Shown: positions 8,779 to 17,055 of the stretch, in pieces
Numbering within the stretch: the first letter of the stretch is position 1
How the letters are laid out: each line of letters begins with the position of its first letter
Source of the DNA: SM1-73 sp964588305
GTDB taxonomy: Bacteria > Zixibacteria > MSB-5A5 > SM1-73
Direction of reading: 5' to 3'
NCBI GenBank assembly: GCA_964588305.1
Contig: CAZPOP010000017.1
Span: 1-64,000 of the forward strand
Length of the DNA: 64,000 nucleotides
Notes under the pieces: model-generated
Databases searched by the model: none
What the model saw: the letters and a program-made list of their open reading frames with translations, nothing else
What the model was told of the DNA's origin: nothing
Translations under genes and position numbers: made by a program

Positions 8779-8801
8779 GTCAGGTCTGCTGCGCACCTGA
8801 C
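8779..8801. other. Hairpin after the R-M island
   Basis: GTCAGGT and ACCTGAC arms with a 9-base loop, 14 bases past the last stop. There is no T-run, so at best it is a weak terminator. Confidence 0.4.
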
Positions 8802-8827
8802 CCTGTTAACTGGTTGAGTTTTATAGT

Positions 8828-8856
8828 TCAAGCATAGCGCAGCCTGCTTGACAAAT
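8828..8856 (+). repeat. Interspersed palindromic repeat, copy 1
   Basis: TCAAGCATAGCGCAGCCTGC followed by TTGACAAAT. It recurs with three or so mismatches in reverse orientation at 36612-36641. The core is an imperfect palindrome (CAAGCA...TGCTTG). A 12-base direct repeat, GACAAATCCTCT, begins in its tail at 8850 and recurs at 8960. Confidence 0.6.
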
Positions 8857-8995
8857 CCTCTTATTTCCCACCTCCACGCTAGGAAAGCAAAATCACCCCA
8901 ACTTTGATGGTGATGCCGATACCCCGCACGTATATGAGAGACCAAATACGGGTTTTGTAGACAAATCCTCTATTCTGGCGGAAAGGATATTTCAT

Positions 8996-9538
8996 ATGAA
9001 CGGTCTGATCGATGCTACCCCTGAATCTACCCGAAGAGAAGAGCCTGACGATTTGCAGCTCGTAGAAACACTGATCGACAGGATCATTAAGAGATTGGAA
9101 GAGAACACCTTTCAGCCAAAAGTCCAGGATGTCTTAAGAGCTATTCAACTCAAGCAGAAGTTGAGCGAAGCGAAATCCGGAGGACCGGATAAAACTTCTG
9201 AGGCCGAAAAAAAGTTTTGGCAGGAAATAGACGAGATAAGAAAGTCCGAATCGGAAAGGTTAGAGAATCTGGAAAGCCAAACAGAAAATCTCCAGGCTCA
9301 AGTCCTAAAGAACATGCTCCGGCTCAAATATGAAGTGAAAAACGGTTTGCTTCCGGTGAAGACCATCACCGACGCTCTTAATCAAGAAAAATCCAGGGAA
9401 CACCGGTTTACTTATCAGCGGATTGGCAGGCTCCTTACCACCATGGGATTTCAGAAGGCAAGAGCCGGAAACAATTCCGCCATCCTATGGAACGAAGACC
9501 AGATCGATCGAATGTTCGAGATTTTTTCTTCGGGATAA
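8996..9538 (+). CDS. Hypothetical protein: coiled coil plus putative C-terminal winged helix
   Basis: 180 residues. Residues 25-105 are charged and heptad-like (LQLVETLIDRIIKRLEE, ESERLENLESQTENLQAQV). The last 70 or so (NGLLPVKTITDALNQ, FTYQRIGRLLTTMGFQKAR, SAILWNEDQIDRM) look like a winged-helix DNA-binding domain of the kind found on mobile-element primases and regulators. The start follows a GGAAAGG site. It sits alone next to the R-M island and may belong to the same acquired segment. No specific function can be assigned. Confidence 0.65.
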   Translation: MNGLIDATPESTRREEPDDLQLVETLIDRIIKRLEENTFQPKVQDVLRAIQLKQKLSEAKSGGPDKTSEAEKKFWQEIDEIRKSESERLENLESQTENLQAQVLKNMLRLKYEVKNGLLPVKTITDALNQEKSREHRFTYQRIGRLLTTMGFQKARAGNNSAILWNEDQIDRMFEIFSSG

Positions 9539-9680
9539 CACACGAAAGGCACGAAAGCCACGAAACACACGCGGTCGTCGTGGCTATTCCTTTGTGCTGT
9601 TTCAACTTAAGAAAGAGAATAGATGACTGAAGGAATTTTTCAAAAAACACGAGAAACGCAAGAAACACAAGAAACACAAC
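9539..9680. repeat. Low-complexity CACGAAA/GAAACAC repeats
   Basis: Two clusters of short degenerate direct repeats: CACGAAAGGCACGAAAGCC-like at 9540-9572, and GAAACGCAAGAAACACAAG-like at 9651-9680. They follow the stop of the preceding gene. No gene is seen to 9850. Confidence 0.55.
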
Positions 9681-9772
9681 CTCTCAACCCCGCGTTGGTC
9701 GGGGGTCACCTTCCCGGTGAATCCCTTCAGCATGAACCCTGCCCTATGAGTGATAAGTTCTTGTAGCCCATA

Positions 9773-9796
9773 GGGGCGGGAATTCATCCCGTCCCC
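9773..9796. repeat. Short inverted repeat
   Basis: GGGGCGGG and CCCGTCCCC arms around AATTCAT. It lies downstream of the minus-strand beta-propeller gene, without a clear T-run for termination. Confidence 0.45.
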
Positions 9797-9850
9797 AAGC
9801 GGAACTTTTTTAACACCCCCTTACGCTCCGCTCCTACGTTGTGCTGCTTC

Positions 9851-11413
9851 CTAACACGACGGCGGTGATCCTCCGATAAACAGGTAGTTGATAAGATGGA
9901 CGGCGTCGGCAACGTCGACCACCTCGTCGCAGTTGGCATCAGCATTCTCCAAAGGATCGGGCGCAGAACCACCTATGAAAAGATAATTGATTAGCTGGAT
10001 GATATCCGCTATGTCCACGGTCCCGTCCCCGTTGACATCCCCATGCGAAAATTGAGAATACTTTATGGTGGTATAGTCCAGGTTGTTGGGATAGGTGCTG
10101 CTTTGGAAACTTGAACCTGCCACATAAACATTGCCGGAAGCGTCCAAGGCTATAGCATAGGCGTAATCCTCGTAGTTTCCCTCTCCGTTGTATGTCCTTG
10201 CCCACATCTGGTTCCCCTCTGAATCATAGCTCACGGTGGCATAATCAGAAGGTGTTCCCGCAGTGCCGCTGAGGCCGGTGACGTAGACATTGCCAGAGCC
10301 GTCTACGGCCAGATCATAAGCCCAATCTATACTACCTCCCGGTCCGTCAAATCGTCTTACCCAGGCAGTATCTCCGTTGGGATAATACTTTATCGTTGTA
10401 TAGTCCTCGTAGGTCTCAGTACCCGCGTAAGCCTCGCCGGTGACATATACATTACCGGAATCATCCACGGCCAGGGCATATGCATAGTCCACGTCGTTAG
10501 CAGGTCCATCGTACCTTCTTACCCAGGCAGTGTCTCCGTTAGGATAGTATTTTATGGTGGCATAGTCTGGCTGTGCCCCAATGCCGTAGCTTTCTCCGGT
10601 TACGCATACGTTGCCCGAATTATCCACGGCTATGGCGACAGCAAGATCCCTGGAGTCATTCGGTCCATTATATCTTCGGGCCCACAACTCATTCCCCGAT
10701 GCGTCGTACTTCAGCGTGGCATAGTCGCTGCCGGACTGATCGCTCCAGCTGTCTCCGGTCACATATACATTTCCGGACTCATCCACAGCTATGGCCTTGG
10801 CGCAATCGCCGTATTGGGTCCCCGGGCCGTCGTACTTTCTGACCCAGGCAGTGTCTCCCTCAGGATAGTACTTTATCGTGGTATAGTGGGCGTCGGCCTC
10901 TCCGGTAACATATACATTTCCGGAACCATCCACGGCGATGTCCCAGGCGTGATCGCTACCGGTTTCTGCTCCATTGTATCTCCTCACCCAGGCGGTATCT
11001 CCGTTGGGATAATACTTTATGGTGGCATAGTCGTTGCCAGTCGCGATGCCACCGCTATATCCAGTTACATACACGTTGCCAGCATCGTCTACGGCGATAG
11101 CACGAATCCCGTCGTTGTCGCCTCCGGGCCCGTTGTACCTTCTCGCCCATGCGGTGTCTCCATTTGGATAATATTTCACGGTAGCGTAGTCGTCGCCTGT
11201 ACCGCTGCCGTCACTCCTGCCGCCCACGTAGACATTGCCCGACGCGTCTACTGCTATGGCAAGAGCCTGATCATTGCCGGTTCCCTGGGCGTTGTAACCA
11301 CTTACCCAGGCAGTCTCCACGAAAACACCAGCAGAAGAAGGCAAGGCCCACAAGACATAGTTTGACAGGCCGACCATACCCAGGAACAGAATCATTAGAA
11401 CCTTCTTATGCAT
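9851..11413 (-). CDS. Secreted SBBP beta-propeller protein with C-terminal dockerin
   Basis: 520 residues from ATG 11413, which has GGAGG upstream and a signal peptide after it (MHKKVLMILFLGMVGLSNYVLW). About eight to nine repeats of roughly 50 residues follow, each with the pattern DYATIKYYPNGDTAWVRRYNG ... AIAVDxSGNVYVTG, the SBBP beta-propeller signature. The last 65 residues form a type I dockerin (GDVNGDGTVDIADI, ADANCDEVVDVADA). The protein is likely extracellular; propellers of this kind mediate binding rather than catalysis. The repeats are also near-identical at DNA level with a period close to 150 bases, so copy number may vary. Transcribed alone from its own promoter. Confidence 0.88.
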   Translation of the reverse strand: MHKKVLMILFLGMVGLSNYVLWALPSSAGVFVETAWVSGYNAQGTGNDQALAIAVDASGNVYVGGRSDGSGTGDDYATVKYYPNGDTAWARRYNGPGGDNDGIRAIAVDDAGNVYVTGYSGGIATGNDYATIKYYPNGDTAWVRRYNGAETGSDHAWDIAVDGSGNVYVTGEADAHYTTIKYYPEGDTAWVRKYDGPGTQYGDCAKAIAVDESGNVYVTGDSWSDQSGSDYATLKYDASGNELWARRYNGPNDSRDLAVAIAVDNSGNVCVTGESYGIGAQPDYATIKYYPNGDTAWVRRYDGPANDVDYAYALAVDDSGNVYVTGEAYAGTETYEDYTTIKYYPNGDTAWVRRFDGPGGSIDWAYDLAVDGSGNVYVTGLSGTAGTPSDYATVSYDSEGNQMWARTYNGEGNYEDYAYAIALDASGNVYVAGSSFQSSTYPNNLDYTTIKYSQFSHGDVNGDGTVDIADIIQLINYLFIGGSAPDPLENADANCDEVVDVADAVHLINYLFIGGSPPSC

Positions 11414-11483
11414 CCTGCACCTCCAATGAGAGCAAGTTAGAAGTGAAAAGCTTAAAGCTGATATTTTTCTCGAATGTAAGAAA

Positions 11484-11512
11484 AAAATAACACCCACATC
11501 CACAAAAGTCAA
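11484..11512 (-). promoter_or_regulatory. Probable sigma70-type promoter of the beta-propeller gene
   Basis: Minus strand TTGACT (11512-11507), 17-base spacer, TATTTT (11489-11484). It is about 70 bases upstream of the start codon. Confidence 0.6.
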
Positions 11513-11680
11513 CCAAAATCGTGCGAAAAGAGGAAAAGATTTGATGAGTATTCGGGCATCACTTGGGAGTGAGCAGTTGTAAGTGTCCAGTCGAATCTAA
11601 CTGTAATCTCACCAGGTCGAGGGTCGCAGAGACCTACACTTGCCCAGGAGGGTAGGGTGAAAGGATCGCGCGCTTACTGT

Positions 11681-11757
11681 TATCGCAAACGAACTGAGGC
11701 AATCTCTTCATTCCCAATAGATTGCCTCGTCGCTTGCGCTTTTCGCAATCACGGAAG
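11681..11757. repeat. Inverted-repeat element downstream of the amidase gene
   Basis: A perfect 10-bp core, GAGGCAATCT (11696-11705) and AGATTGCCTC (11719-11728), with looser outer arms rich in TCGCAA/TTGCGC. It resembles common intergenic MITE-like repeats. The rest of 11414-11812 holds no gene. Confidence 0.55.
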
Positions 11758-11812
11758 ACATCATATGAATGAAGCGGTATTCTCCTCTTTTTTTGCGGGG
11801 AGTCTCAATGAC

Positions 11813-13687
11813 CTATTGCTTTGATTTTTCCACGAACCTGATAACTCCGTCGCAGATGGCCTGGGCACATTTTCTCTGGAATTTCTCGGTGCGGAGAAGT
11901 TGCTCTTGTTCGGGAATCATCATGAAGGCGCACTCAACCAATACCGCTAAGAGCTGGCTGGGTCGGGTCAAGACCAGGTTTCCATAATAGACTCCGTAAT
12001 CTGGCAGCTGCAGTTTCCTCAGCAACTCTCTCTGAATCTCTTTGGCCAGGGCCAGGGATTGAGGGTGGTAATAATATGTGCTGGTTCCGTTATTGTAAAA
12101 AGGATTTATCCCATCGGGAAGGGCATTGTTATGGACGCTGATCAGGATGTCGCAGCCTTCTTCGATGGCAATTTTGGGGCGATCGTAAAGAGCCAAGCTG
12201 TCCATCCAGCTGCGCGTCATGATGACTTCTGCGCCATTCTTCTCCAGGATACTCTTCAGCTCTTTGGCTATCTCCAAATTGACAACCTTTTCCTCCAGGC
12301 CGGTAGGCCCAACAGCACCAGGATCAGGACAATGCCCTGGATCCACGGCGATTTTCAGACCTTCAAGTTTTTTCTTCAGCCTGGGCTGATCCTTTATCTC
12401 CAGTATCAAGGCGCTCCCCTCATAGAAAACATCATACCCCCAGTGTTGTTCCAAGTTCAGATAGACCTTGAGCTGGTACACCTCATCCTTAGGCTGAGCC
12501 CACTGTATCTCTTTGATCACCTGGTCTGCAAGATCGTACCTAATCCAATCCGTGTTGGAGGTAACTCCATAAATGGTCAAGAACAAGGCGGGCGGCTTTG
12601 TTTTCTGCTCAACTCTGAAAGGCAGTTTTTCCTGGAGGAAAATCCGGAGCTGTGTTTTTCTGTCTTCTGTTTGTGTTCGCATGGAAGTCAGAAAACTTTT
12701 GGGAATGGATGTGCCCAAAGGCAGATATTTTATGCTATCTTCGCGAACCCATGCATTCTCTCCTTCAGCCAACTTCAACCGCACCCACTCCCCGATCCTT
12801 CCGGTTGCAACCGCTCTTATGCCGGGCGGTTGGTACAAGAGAAGATAGCCTAGTTTGGGACCGGATCGGGCAATGAGGGAGGAACCTGTAAACTCCACTA
12901 TTTGTGGAGTCTGATCTTGTCTTATGGTGATTCTGCTTTGAGACGTATCGGTGATGACGTTCGTGCTGTCGTCATTCTTCCTGGACAATTGGAATACAAT
13001 TCTGACACTATCGATTTGGTCTGTATTTTTTATGATATAAGAACCGGTGTACACTCCTTTGAGGAAAAGCTTTTCCGGCACCAGGCCCTTTCCAAATACC
13101 TCTTTTCCCCAGTAGGGCTGTCTTTTGGGAGGTGCTTCGGTCATGGGAATATCCGAAATCAAACCCTCTATGGAAAAAGAAGCCTGGCAGTCAGGAGTCC
13201 CTCTGAATTTTATCTCCAATACGTCACCTGCGGTTAAGATCATGTCTTTGTTGGGAGATACGCTTCCCTTGACGATACAGAAACTGTCTTCGGGCACGGA
13301 GAGAATGGGCTCAGGCACTTTCACTTTCAGTCGTTTAGTGGAGATGCCTGCCTTATTCGAAGCGATCAATTCAAAAACGAAGTTCCTCCCGCCTTCGGCG
13401 GGACTTTCAGCGGGCTCGAGTGGGAGGAAGGCTAAGAAAGCCCCGTTCGGATGGACTTTCACCTTGAATCCGTTTATTCTCAATTCCGATTCGGGAGCCA
13501 CGGACCCAAAAATGAAGGTAGAATCGGAGACGCCAATTCTGGCGCCCTCTTTGGGATAGATTACCGATATTTCGGGGAGCGAATCCTCTTCGGTGGCAGC
13601 GTCAATTCTTGTGTCTTCGCCCGACACAAGCGATAGAAAAACAATTATGGGAATAAAAAAAACAAAAGCTAGCTTTTTGCTAATCAT
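11813..13687 (-). CDS. N-acetylmuramoyl-L-alanine amidase (Amidase_3) with N-terminal Ig-like and SH3-like regions
   Basis: 624 residues from ATG 13687, chosen because AGAGG lies just upstream; an in-frame ATG at 13711 lacks a site. A signal peptide (MISKKLAFVFFIPIIVFLSL) precedes an Ig-like domain (about 40-135), a middle beta-rich region, and an SH3-like segment (GEWVRLKLAEGENAWVRED). The C-terminal Amidase_3 domain (about 450-620) carries the zinc ligands in VDPGHC, the Glu in EEKVVNLEIAKEL, the His in SVHNNALPDG, and the catalytic Glu in LVECAFM. Enzymes of this family cleave the amide bond between MurNAc and L-Ala in the periplasm, in cell separation or recycling. It is upstream of, and co-directional with, the muropeptide epimerase gene. 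Confidence 0.93.
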   Translation of the reverse strand: MISKKLAFVFFIPIIVFLSLVSGEDTRIDAATEEDSLPEISVIYPKEGARIGVSDSTFIFGSVAPESELRINGFKVKVHPNGAFLAFLPLEPAESPAEGGRNFVFELIASNKAGISTKRLKVKVPEPILSVPEDSFCIVKGSVSPNKDMILTAGDVLEIKFRGTPDCQASFSIEGLISDIPMTEAPPKRQPYWGKEVFGKGLVPEKLFLKGVYTGSYIIKNTDQIDSVRIVFQLSRKNDDSTNVITDTSQSRITIRQDQTPQIVEFTGSSLIARSGPKLGYLLLYQPPGIRAVATGRIGEWVRLKLAEGENAWVREDSIKYLPLGTSIPKSFLTSMRTQTEDRKTQLRIFLQEKLPFRVEQKTKPPALFLTIYGVTSNTDWIRYDLADQVIKEIQWAQPKDEVYQLKVYLNLEQHWGYDVFYEGSALILEIKDQPRLKKKLEGLKIAVDPGHCPDPGAVGPTGLEEKVVNLEIAKELKSILEKNGAEVIMTRSWMDSLALYDRPKIAIEEGCDILISVHNNALPDGINPFYNNGTSTYYYHPQSLALAKEIQRELLRKLQLPDYGVYYGNLVLTRPSQLLAVLVECAFMMIPEQEQLLRTEKFQRKCAQAICDGVIRFVEKSKQ

Positions 13688-13762
13688 CTTTTTCCTCTTG
13701 GTAGCCTGCATGAAGTATGCTACGTGAGATCTCCGAAAAAGTCAGATCAGGATGAGAGAATT

Positions 13763-13845
13763 TGGAGTGTCAAGCTTCAGCTTGACCTTGAAATCCTCAA
13801 GAAGCTTGGAACTCCTGTTTGGTTCACCTGAAGGTGAACACTCCA
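13763..13845. repeat. 83-bp inverted-repeat element, copy B
   Basis: TGGAGTGT (13763-13770) and ACACTCCA (13838-13845) ends. Each end carries its own hairpin: TCAAGCTTCAGCTTGA on the left, GTTCACCTGAAGGTGAAC on the right. It is in the opposite orientation to copies A and C. It ends five bases past the stop of the epimerase gene. Confidence 0.8.
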
Positions 13846-13850
13846 GTCTA

Positions 13851-14855
13851 TCAACTCTCCTTGGGCATAACACCCAATCCTGGTGAATCAGAAAGATAAA
13901 GTCTTCCTTTCTCCAGTCTTACCCCGACGTAAGGATCATTGGTCAACAGAAGATTTCCATCCAAATCCAGAAAGTCCACTAAAGAACCAATATGGGCGGC
14001 AGCGGTGATGCCCACTGAGCTTTCGATCATGCATCCGATCATAACCAACAGATCGTGCGCCCTTGCCACGTGGATCATCCTTAAGGCTTCCCGGATTCCT
14101 CCACATTTCGCCAGCTTGATGTTTATCCCATCACACAACCCCACAAACTGCAAAACATCTTTTGAGGTCATAAGATGCTCATCTATTATAATCGGAACGT
14201 CCACATTCTTTTTGATCTTTTTCAATCCCTCTTTGTCCTGTGGGTCTATCGGCTGTTCCACGAACTCGATGTCGTATTCCTTCAGCTGACTGATCTTCTC
14301 GATAGCTTCGTCGCCCGTCCACCCTGCATTTGCATCCACTCTGATCTTAGCATCGGTTGTCTCCCTTACCGCTTTAACCATTTCGATATCGTTTTCCACA
14401 CCCACCTTGACTTTGTAGATCAAAAAACCCTTTGCTTCTTTGGTCTTCTCCTTCATTTTCTCCGGCGTGTCGATTCCTATGGTATAAGAAGTAACTAATG
14501 GCACTTTTCCATTGAGTCCAAGAAGTTTGTAAAGCGGAACTCCCAGCCTCTTCCCCATTAAATCATGAAGAGCCATGTCGATGCTTGCTTTAGCAGAGAA
14601 ATTCCCGGTGATTTTTTCATTCAGTTTTGAAAGAATGAGTTCTATCTGGAATGGATCGTCTCCAAGCTGGTCTTTCACCTTTTCCAGAGACTCGATCACA
14701 GTGTCCGCATTTTCGTTATAATATTCTGATGGAGCCGCTTCGCCAATTCCTTCATCAATGTTCACAATAACATTCCTCTTAACTTGAGCTACCGAACGGG
14801 AGATTCGGAAGGGATGCTTGAGTTCAAGATCGATGGTGTGATAAGTTAGGTGCAT
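13851..14855 (-). CDS. Dipeptide epimerase (L-Ala-D/L-Glu epimerase type, enolase superfamily)
   Basis: 334 residues. It shows the enolase-superfamily muconate-lactonizing subgroup plan: a capping domain, then the barrel with the KxK motif YKVKVGVEND, metal ligands in RVDANAGW, EFVEQPID and IIDEH, and the second catalytic Lys in INIKLAKCGG. The IGCMIESSVG loop is typical of L-Ala-D/L-Glu epimerases, which convert murein-derived L-Ala-D-Glu to L-Ala-L-Glu for recycling in the cytoplasm. Neighbouring amidase and alanine racemase genes support a peptidoglycan role. The exact dipeptide specificity cannot be read from sequence. Confidence 0.9.
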   Translation of the reverse strand: MHLTYHTIDLELKHPFRISRSVAQVKRNVIVNIDEGIGEAAPSEYYNENADTVIESLEKVKDQLGDDPFQIELILSKLNEKITGNFSAKASIDMALHDLMGKRLGVPLYKLLGLNGKVPLVTSYTIGIDTPEKMKEKTKEAKGFLIYKVKVGVENDIEMVKAVRETTDAKIRVDANAGWTGDEAIEKISQLKEYDIEFVEQPIDPQDKEGLKKIKKNVDVPIIIDEHLMTSKDVLQFVGLCDGINIKLAKCGGIREALRMIHVARAHDLLVMIGCMIESSVGITAAAHIGSLVDFLDLDGNLLLTNDPYVGVRLEKGRLYLSDSPGLGVMPKES

Positions 14856-14877
14856 AAGACTTTTCAGTTATACTTCC

Positions 14878-15052
14878 CCCCTCTCCCTAACCCTTCGACT
14901 CCGCTCAGGGCAAGCCCTCTCCCCCAACGGGAGAGGGAACTTCTGTTATTTCCCCTCCCTTGATGGGAGGGGATTAAGGGGAGGGTGACATAAGCTGTTT
15001 TCCGTTCCTTAATCACCCTCTCCCTAACCCTCCCCCATCAAGGGGGAGGGAA
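14878..15052. repeat. Repeat block on the 3' side of the DUF559 gene
   Basis: Several inverted copies of CCCTCTCCC/GGGAGAGGG and CCCTCCC/GGGAGGG, including CCCTTCGACTCCGCTCAGGG, make a set of nested hairpins. The same motifs appear on the other side of the gene at 15389-15456. Confidence 0.7.
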
Positions 15053-15388
15053 TTATAAACAATTCTCCCTAATCACTGTCAAAACACCGTCTGTATTGTT
15101 TATCACCTCATTGTTCCAAAATCTTAGAATCCTGAAGCCTTGTTCCTTAAACCACTTATCTCTTTTAGTATCCTTATCTTTCTCTATCTGATGCTGACTG
15201 CCATCTACCTCGATTATCATGCGCTTTTCAAAACAGACAAAATCCACAACATAATTTCCGATTGGCTCTTGCCTTCTGAATTTATATCCTTCTACCTGTT
15301 TTGCTCGTAAATGTCTCCATAATAATCTTTCTGCAACAGTAGACGATTTTCTAAGGTTCTTGGCTATTTGAGTAATGCCATCACTCAA
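15053..15388 (-). CDS. DUF559 endonuclease-like protein
   Basis: 111 residues. It matches the DUF559 pattern: LRKSSTVAERLLWRHLRAKQ, GYKFRRQEPIGNYVVDFVC, then RMIIEVDGSQH and RILRFWNNEV. DUF559 proteins share the fold of very-short-patch-repair-like PD-(D/E)XK nucleases, with the Asp of DFVC and the Glu/Asp of EVDG as candidate metal ligands. The start is a TTG at the edge of the flanking repeat. The gene is enclosed by palindromic CCCTCTCCC repeats on both sides, a recurring arrangement that suggests the gene and its repeats move or are maintained together. Nuclease activity is not proven. Confidence 0.85.
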   Translation of the reverse strand: MSDGITQIAKNLRKSSTVAERLLWRHLRAKQVEGYKFRRQEPIGNYVVDFVCFEKRMIIEVDGSQHQIEKDKDTKRDKWFKEQGFRILRFWNNEVINNTDGVLTVIRENCL

Positions 15389-15456
15389 TTCTTTATCACC
15401 CTCTCCCTACCCTTCGACTTCTCTCAGGGCAAGCCCTCCCCCATCAAGTGGGAGGG
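15389..15456. repeat. Repeat block on the 5' side of the DUF559 gene
   Basis: CACCCTCTCCCT, CCCTTCGACTTCTCTCAGGG and CCCTCCC...GGGAGGG motifs matching those at 14878-15052. It overlaps the last nine or so codons and the stop of the alanine racemase gene. Confidence 0.7.
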
Positions 15457-16617
15457 TTTGTTTGATCTCTGTTTATAGACTACCGGCAGTCTCTTTCCCA
15501 TTCTGGTCATGATCTCATAGGCAAAGGTGCCCGTCCATTTGCCAAGATCGTGAGCGGTGATTTCATCATCTCCCTGTCTGCCCATCACCACCACCTCATC
15601 CCCCACCTTCGTCTCAGGAATGTCAGACACGTCTACCATAAAGGCATCCATGCAGACTCTCCCCACCACCTTTGCCCTTTTCCCTCTGATCAAAACCTCG
15701 CCTTTATTGGAAAGTAGCCGACTGTAGCCGTCCGCATATCCTAATGGTATGGTAGCGATTTTGGTCTTCTTCTCAGCTATATAAGTTTGCCCATAGCTGA
15801 TGGGAGTCCCTTTCTCAACCTCCTTGATGAAGATCACCTTGCTTTTAAGGCTCATGGCAGGTTTGACCTCTATCGATTCCGAAGTCTCAAGCGATGGATA
15901 AAGACCATACAGAAGATGTCCCACCCTGACATGATTAAAGTAGCTTGCAGGAATATCCAACACCGCGCCGCTATTGGCGATGGATTTGATGGGGATGTGA
16001 TTGGAAAAGGACTCCAATTCGTCCAGAGTTTTTTTGAAGATCGAGAGTTGGTGAAAGGCGAAGTCCTTTTTTCTTTGATCGGCGGTGGAGAACTGGGAAA
16101 GTATACCTTTCAGCCGGACATTTCCCAACTTCTGTATCTCTTTCACCACCCCTATGGTCTGCTGCGGAGGTACGCCATAGCGTCCCAATCCTGTGTCTAT
16201 TTCGATGAAAACGCCGGAAGACTTGTTTTGTCTTTTTGCCTCCCGGGAAAGGTGGTTTACGAATTCCAGATCGGTTATCACCTGGCCTATGTCATACTCC
16301 ACGATCTTTGCTGCCCTTTCAGGCGGCTCCGGGAACAGGTTCACTATGGGAGCATTTATCCCTTTTTGTCTCAGTCGGATTGCCTCCTCCAGAATCGCCA
16401 CTCCCAGGGAGCCAGCTCCGTTCTCCACAGCCAGCTTTGCCACTTCGTAGGCTCCATGACCATAGCCATCCGCCTTCACTATGGCCATTAGCTCGATGTC
16501 TTTTCCCAATTTCTTTTTGATGTTGGTGATATTGTGGGCTAAGGCATCTAAGTCGACCTCTAAATAAGCGGGGCGTAGAAGCTTGTTATTCTCACTCGTC
16601 ATAGTCTTATGTCCCAT
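15424..16617 (-). CDS. alr: Alanine racemase
   Basis: 397 residues. It is a PLP-dependent fold III enzyme interconverting L- and D-alanine for peptidoglycan. The PLP lysine lies in MAIVKADGYGHG, the catalytic Tyr in PISYGQTY, and the C-terminal active-site loop in GRVCMDAFMVDVSD. The core ends at GKRLPVVYK; the last residues (SHLMGEGLP) are encoded by the repeat block that flanks the DUF559 gene, so the natural stop was probably replaced when the repeat arrived. SQFSTAD stands where THFA-AD is common, a tolerated variation. MTSENNKLL four codons in is an alternative start. It works with the nearby peptidoglycan genes. Confidence 0.95.
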   Translation of the reverse strand: MGHKTMTSENNKLLRPAYLEVDLDALAHNITNIKKKLGKDIELMAIVKADGYGHGAYEVAKLAVENGAGSLGVAILEEAIRLRQKGINAPIVNLFPEPPERAAKIVEYDIGQVITDLEFVNHLSREAKRQNKSSGVFIEIDTGLGRYGVPPQQTIGVVKEIQKLGNVRLKGILSQFSTADQRKKDFAFHQLSIFKKTLDELESFSNHIPIKSIANSGAVLDIPASYFNHVRVGHLLYGLYPSLETSESIEVKPAMSLKSKVIFIKEVEKGTPISYGQTYIAEKKTKIATIPLGYADGYSRLLSNKGEVLIRGKRAKVVGRVCMDAFMVDVSDIPETKVGDEVVVMGRQGDDEITAHDLGKWTGTFAYEIMTRMGKRLPVVYKQRSNKPSHLMGEGLP

Positions 16618-16718
16618 TTTCCTTTTCGATAATTTATGTTCTTGGAAAAGAATAAAATTCAGGACTGCACTTATATATTTAAATTTGACTCACCTGTCAA
16701 GAGGAAATCTCTTCTGTT

Positions 16719-16801
16719 GTTTCGGGGATACCCTTCGGGCGGAGCCTCCGGGCAAGCCTTACCCCGAAACATGAAGAGGTCACGGGTGAGGGCACCCGTG
16801 A
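16719..16801. repeat. Two adjacent inverted repeats between alr and rarA
   Basis: GTTTCGGGG (16719-16727) with CCCCGAAAC (16762-16770), then TCACGGGTG-AGGG-CACCCGTGA (16780-16801). A further CGTCCGA/TCGGACG pair lies within 16818-16858. No coding gene is seen in 16618-17055. Confidence 0.6.
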
Positions 16802-16885
16802 TCAACGGGTATTTATCATCGTCCGATACAAATCCCTTTAGGATAAACTCGGACGGTACGATCTTTCCCTCGCAGGCCGAAGGGC

Positions 16886-17025
16886 GTGCTGAAAAAGCCA
16901 TATTGTCATTCTGACGGAGTCCATATGGACGACCGAAGAATCTCTTCGACCTATACGGAGATTCTTCCCCCGCCAAAGGCGGGGTCAGAATGACACGCCG
17001 TTAGTTCAAGTTTTTCAACAGTCCC
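16886..17025. repeat. MITE-like inverted repeat element
   Basis: Outer arms GTGCTGAAAAAG... and ...TTTTTCAACAGTCC, inner arms TGTCATTCTGAC (16904-16915) and GTCAGAATGACA, and a central GAAGAATCTC/GAGATTCTTC pair. Elements of this shape are widespread in uncultured bacterial genomes. It carries no gene. Confidence 0.6.
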
Positions 17026-17055
17026 TGAAGCCTGCGGCTGCCAAAACCTAAGTCC

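Noticed and set aside
10080..11330. Regularly spaced repeats suggesting a CRISPR array
   Set aside because: The period is about 150 bp and the repeats encode beta-propeller blades in one continuous frame.
456..11413. Cellulosome-like system because of dockerins
   Set aside because: No cohesin, scaffoldin or glycoside hydrolase is present in the window; dockerins on proteases and propellers are common in this type of genome.
12059..12853. Plus-strand open frame of 264 codons
   Set aside because: Antisense to the amidase gene, which has clear catalytic motifs.
16636..16976. Overlapping open frames on both strands between alr and rarA
   Set aside because: They read through consecutive inverted repeats; no conserved motif.
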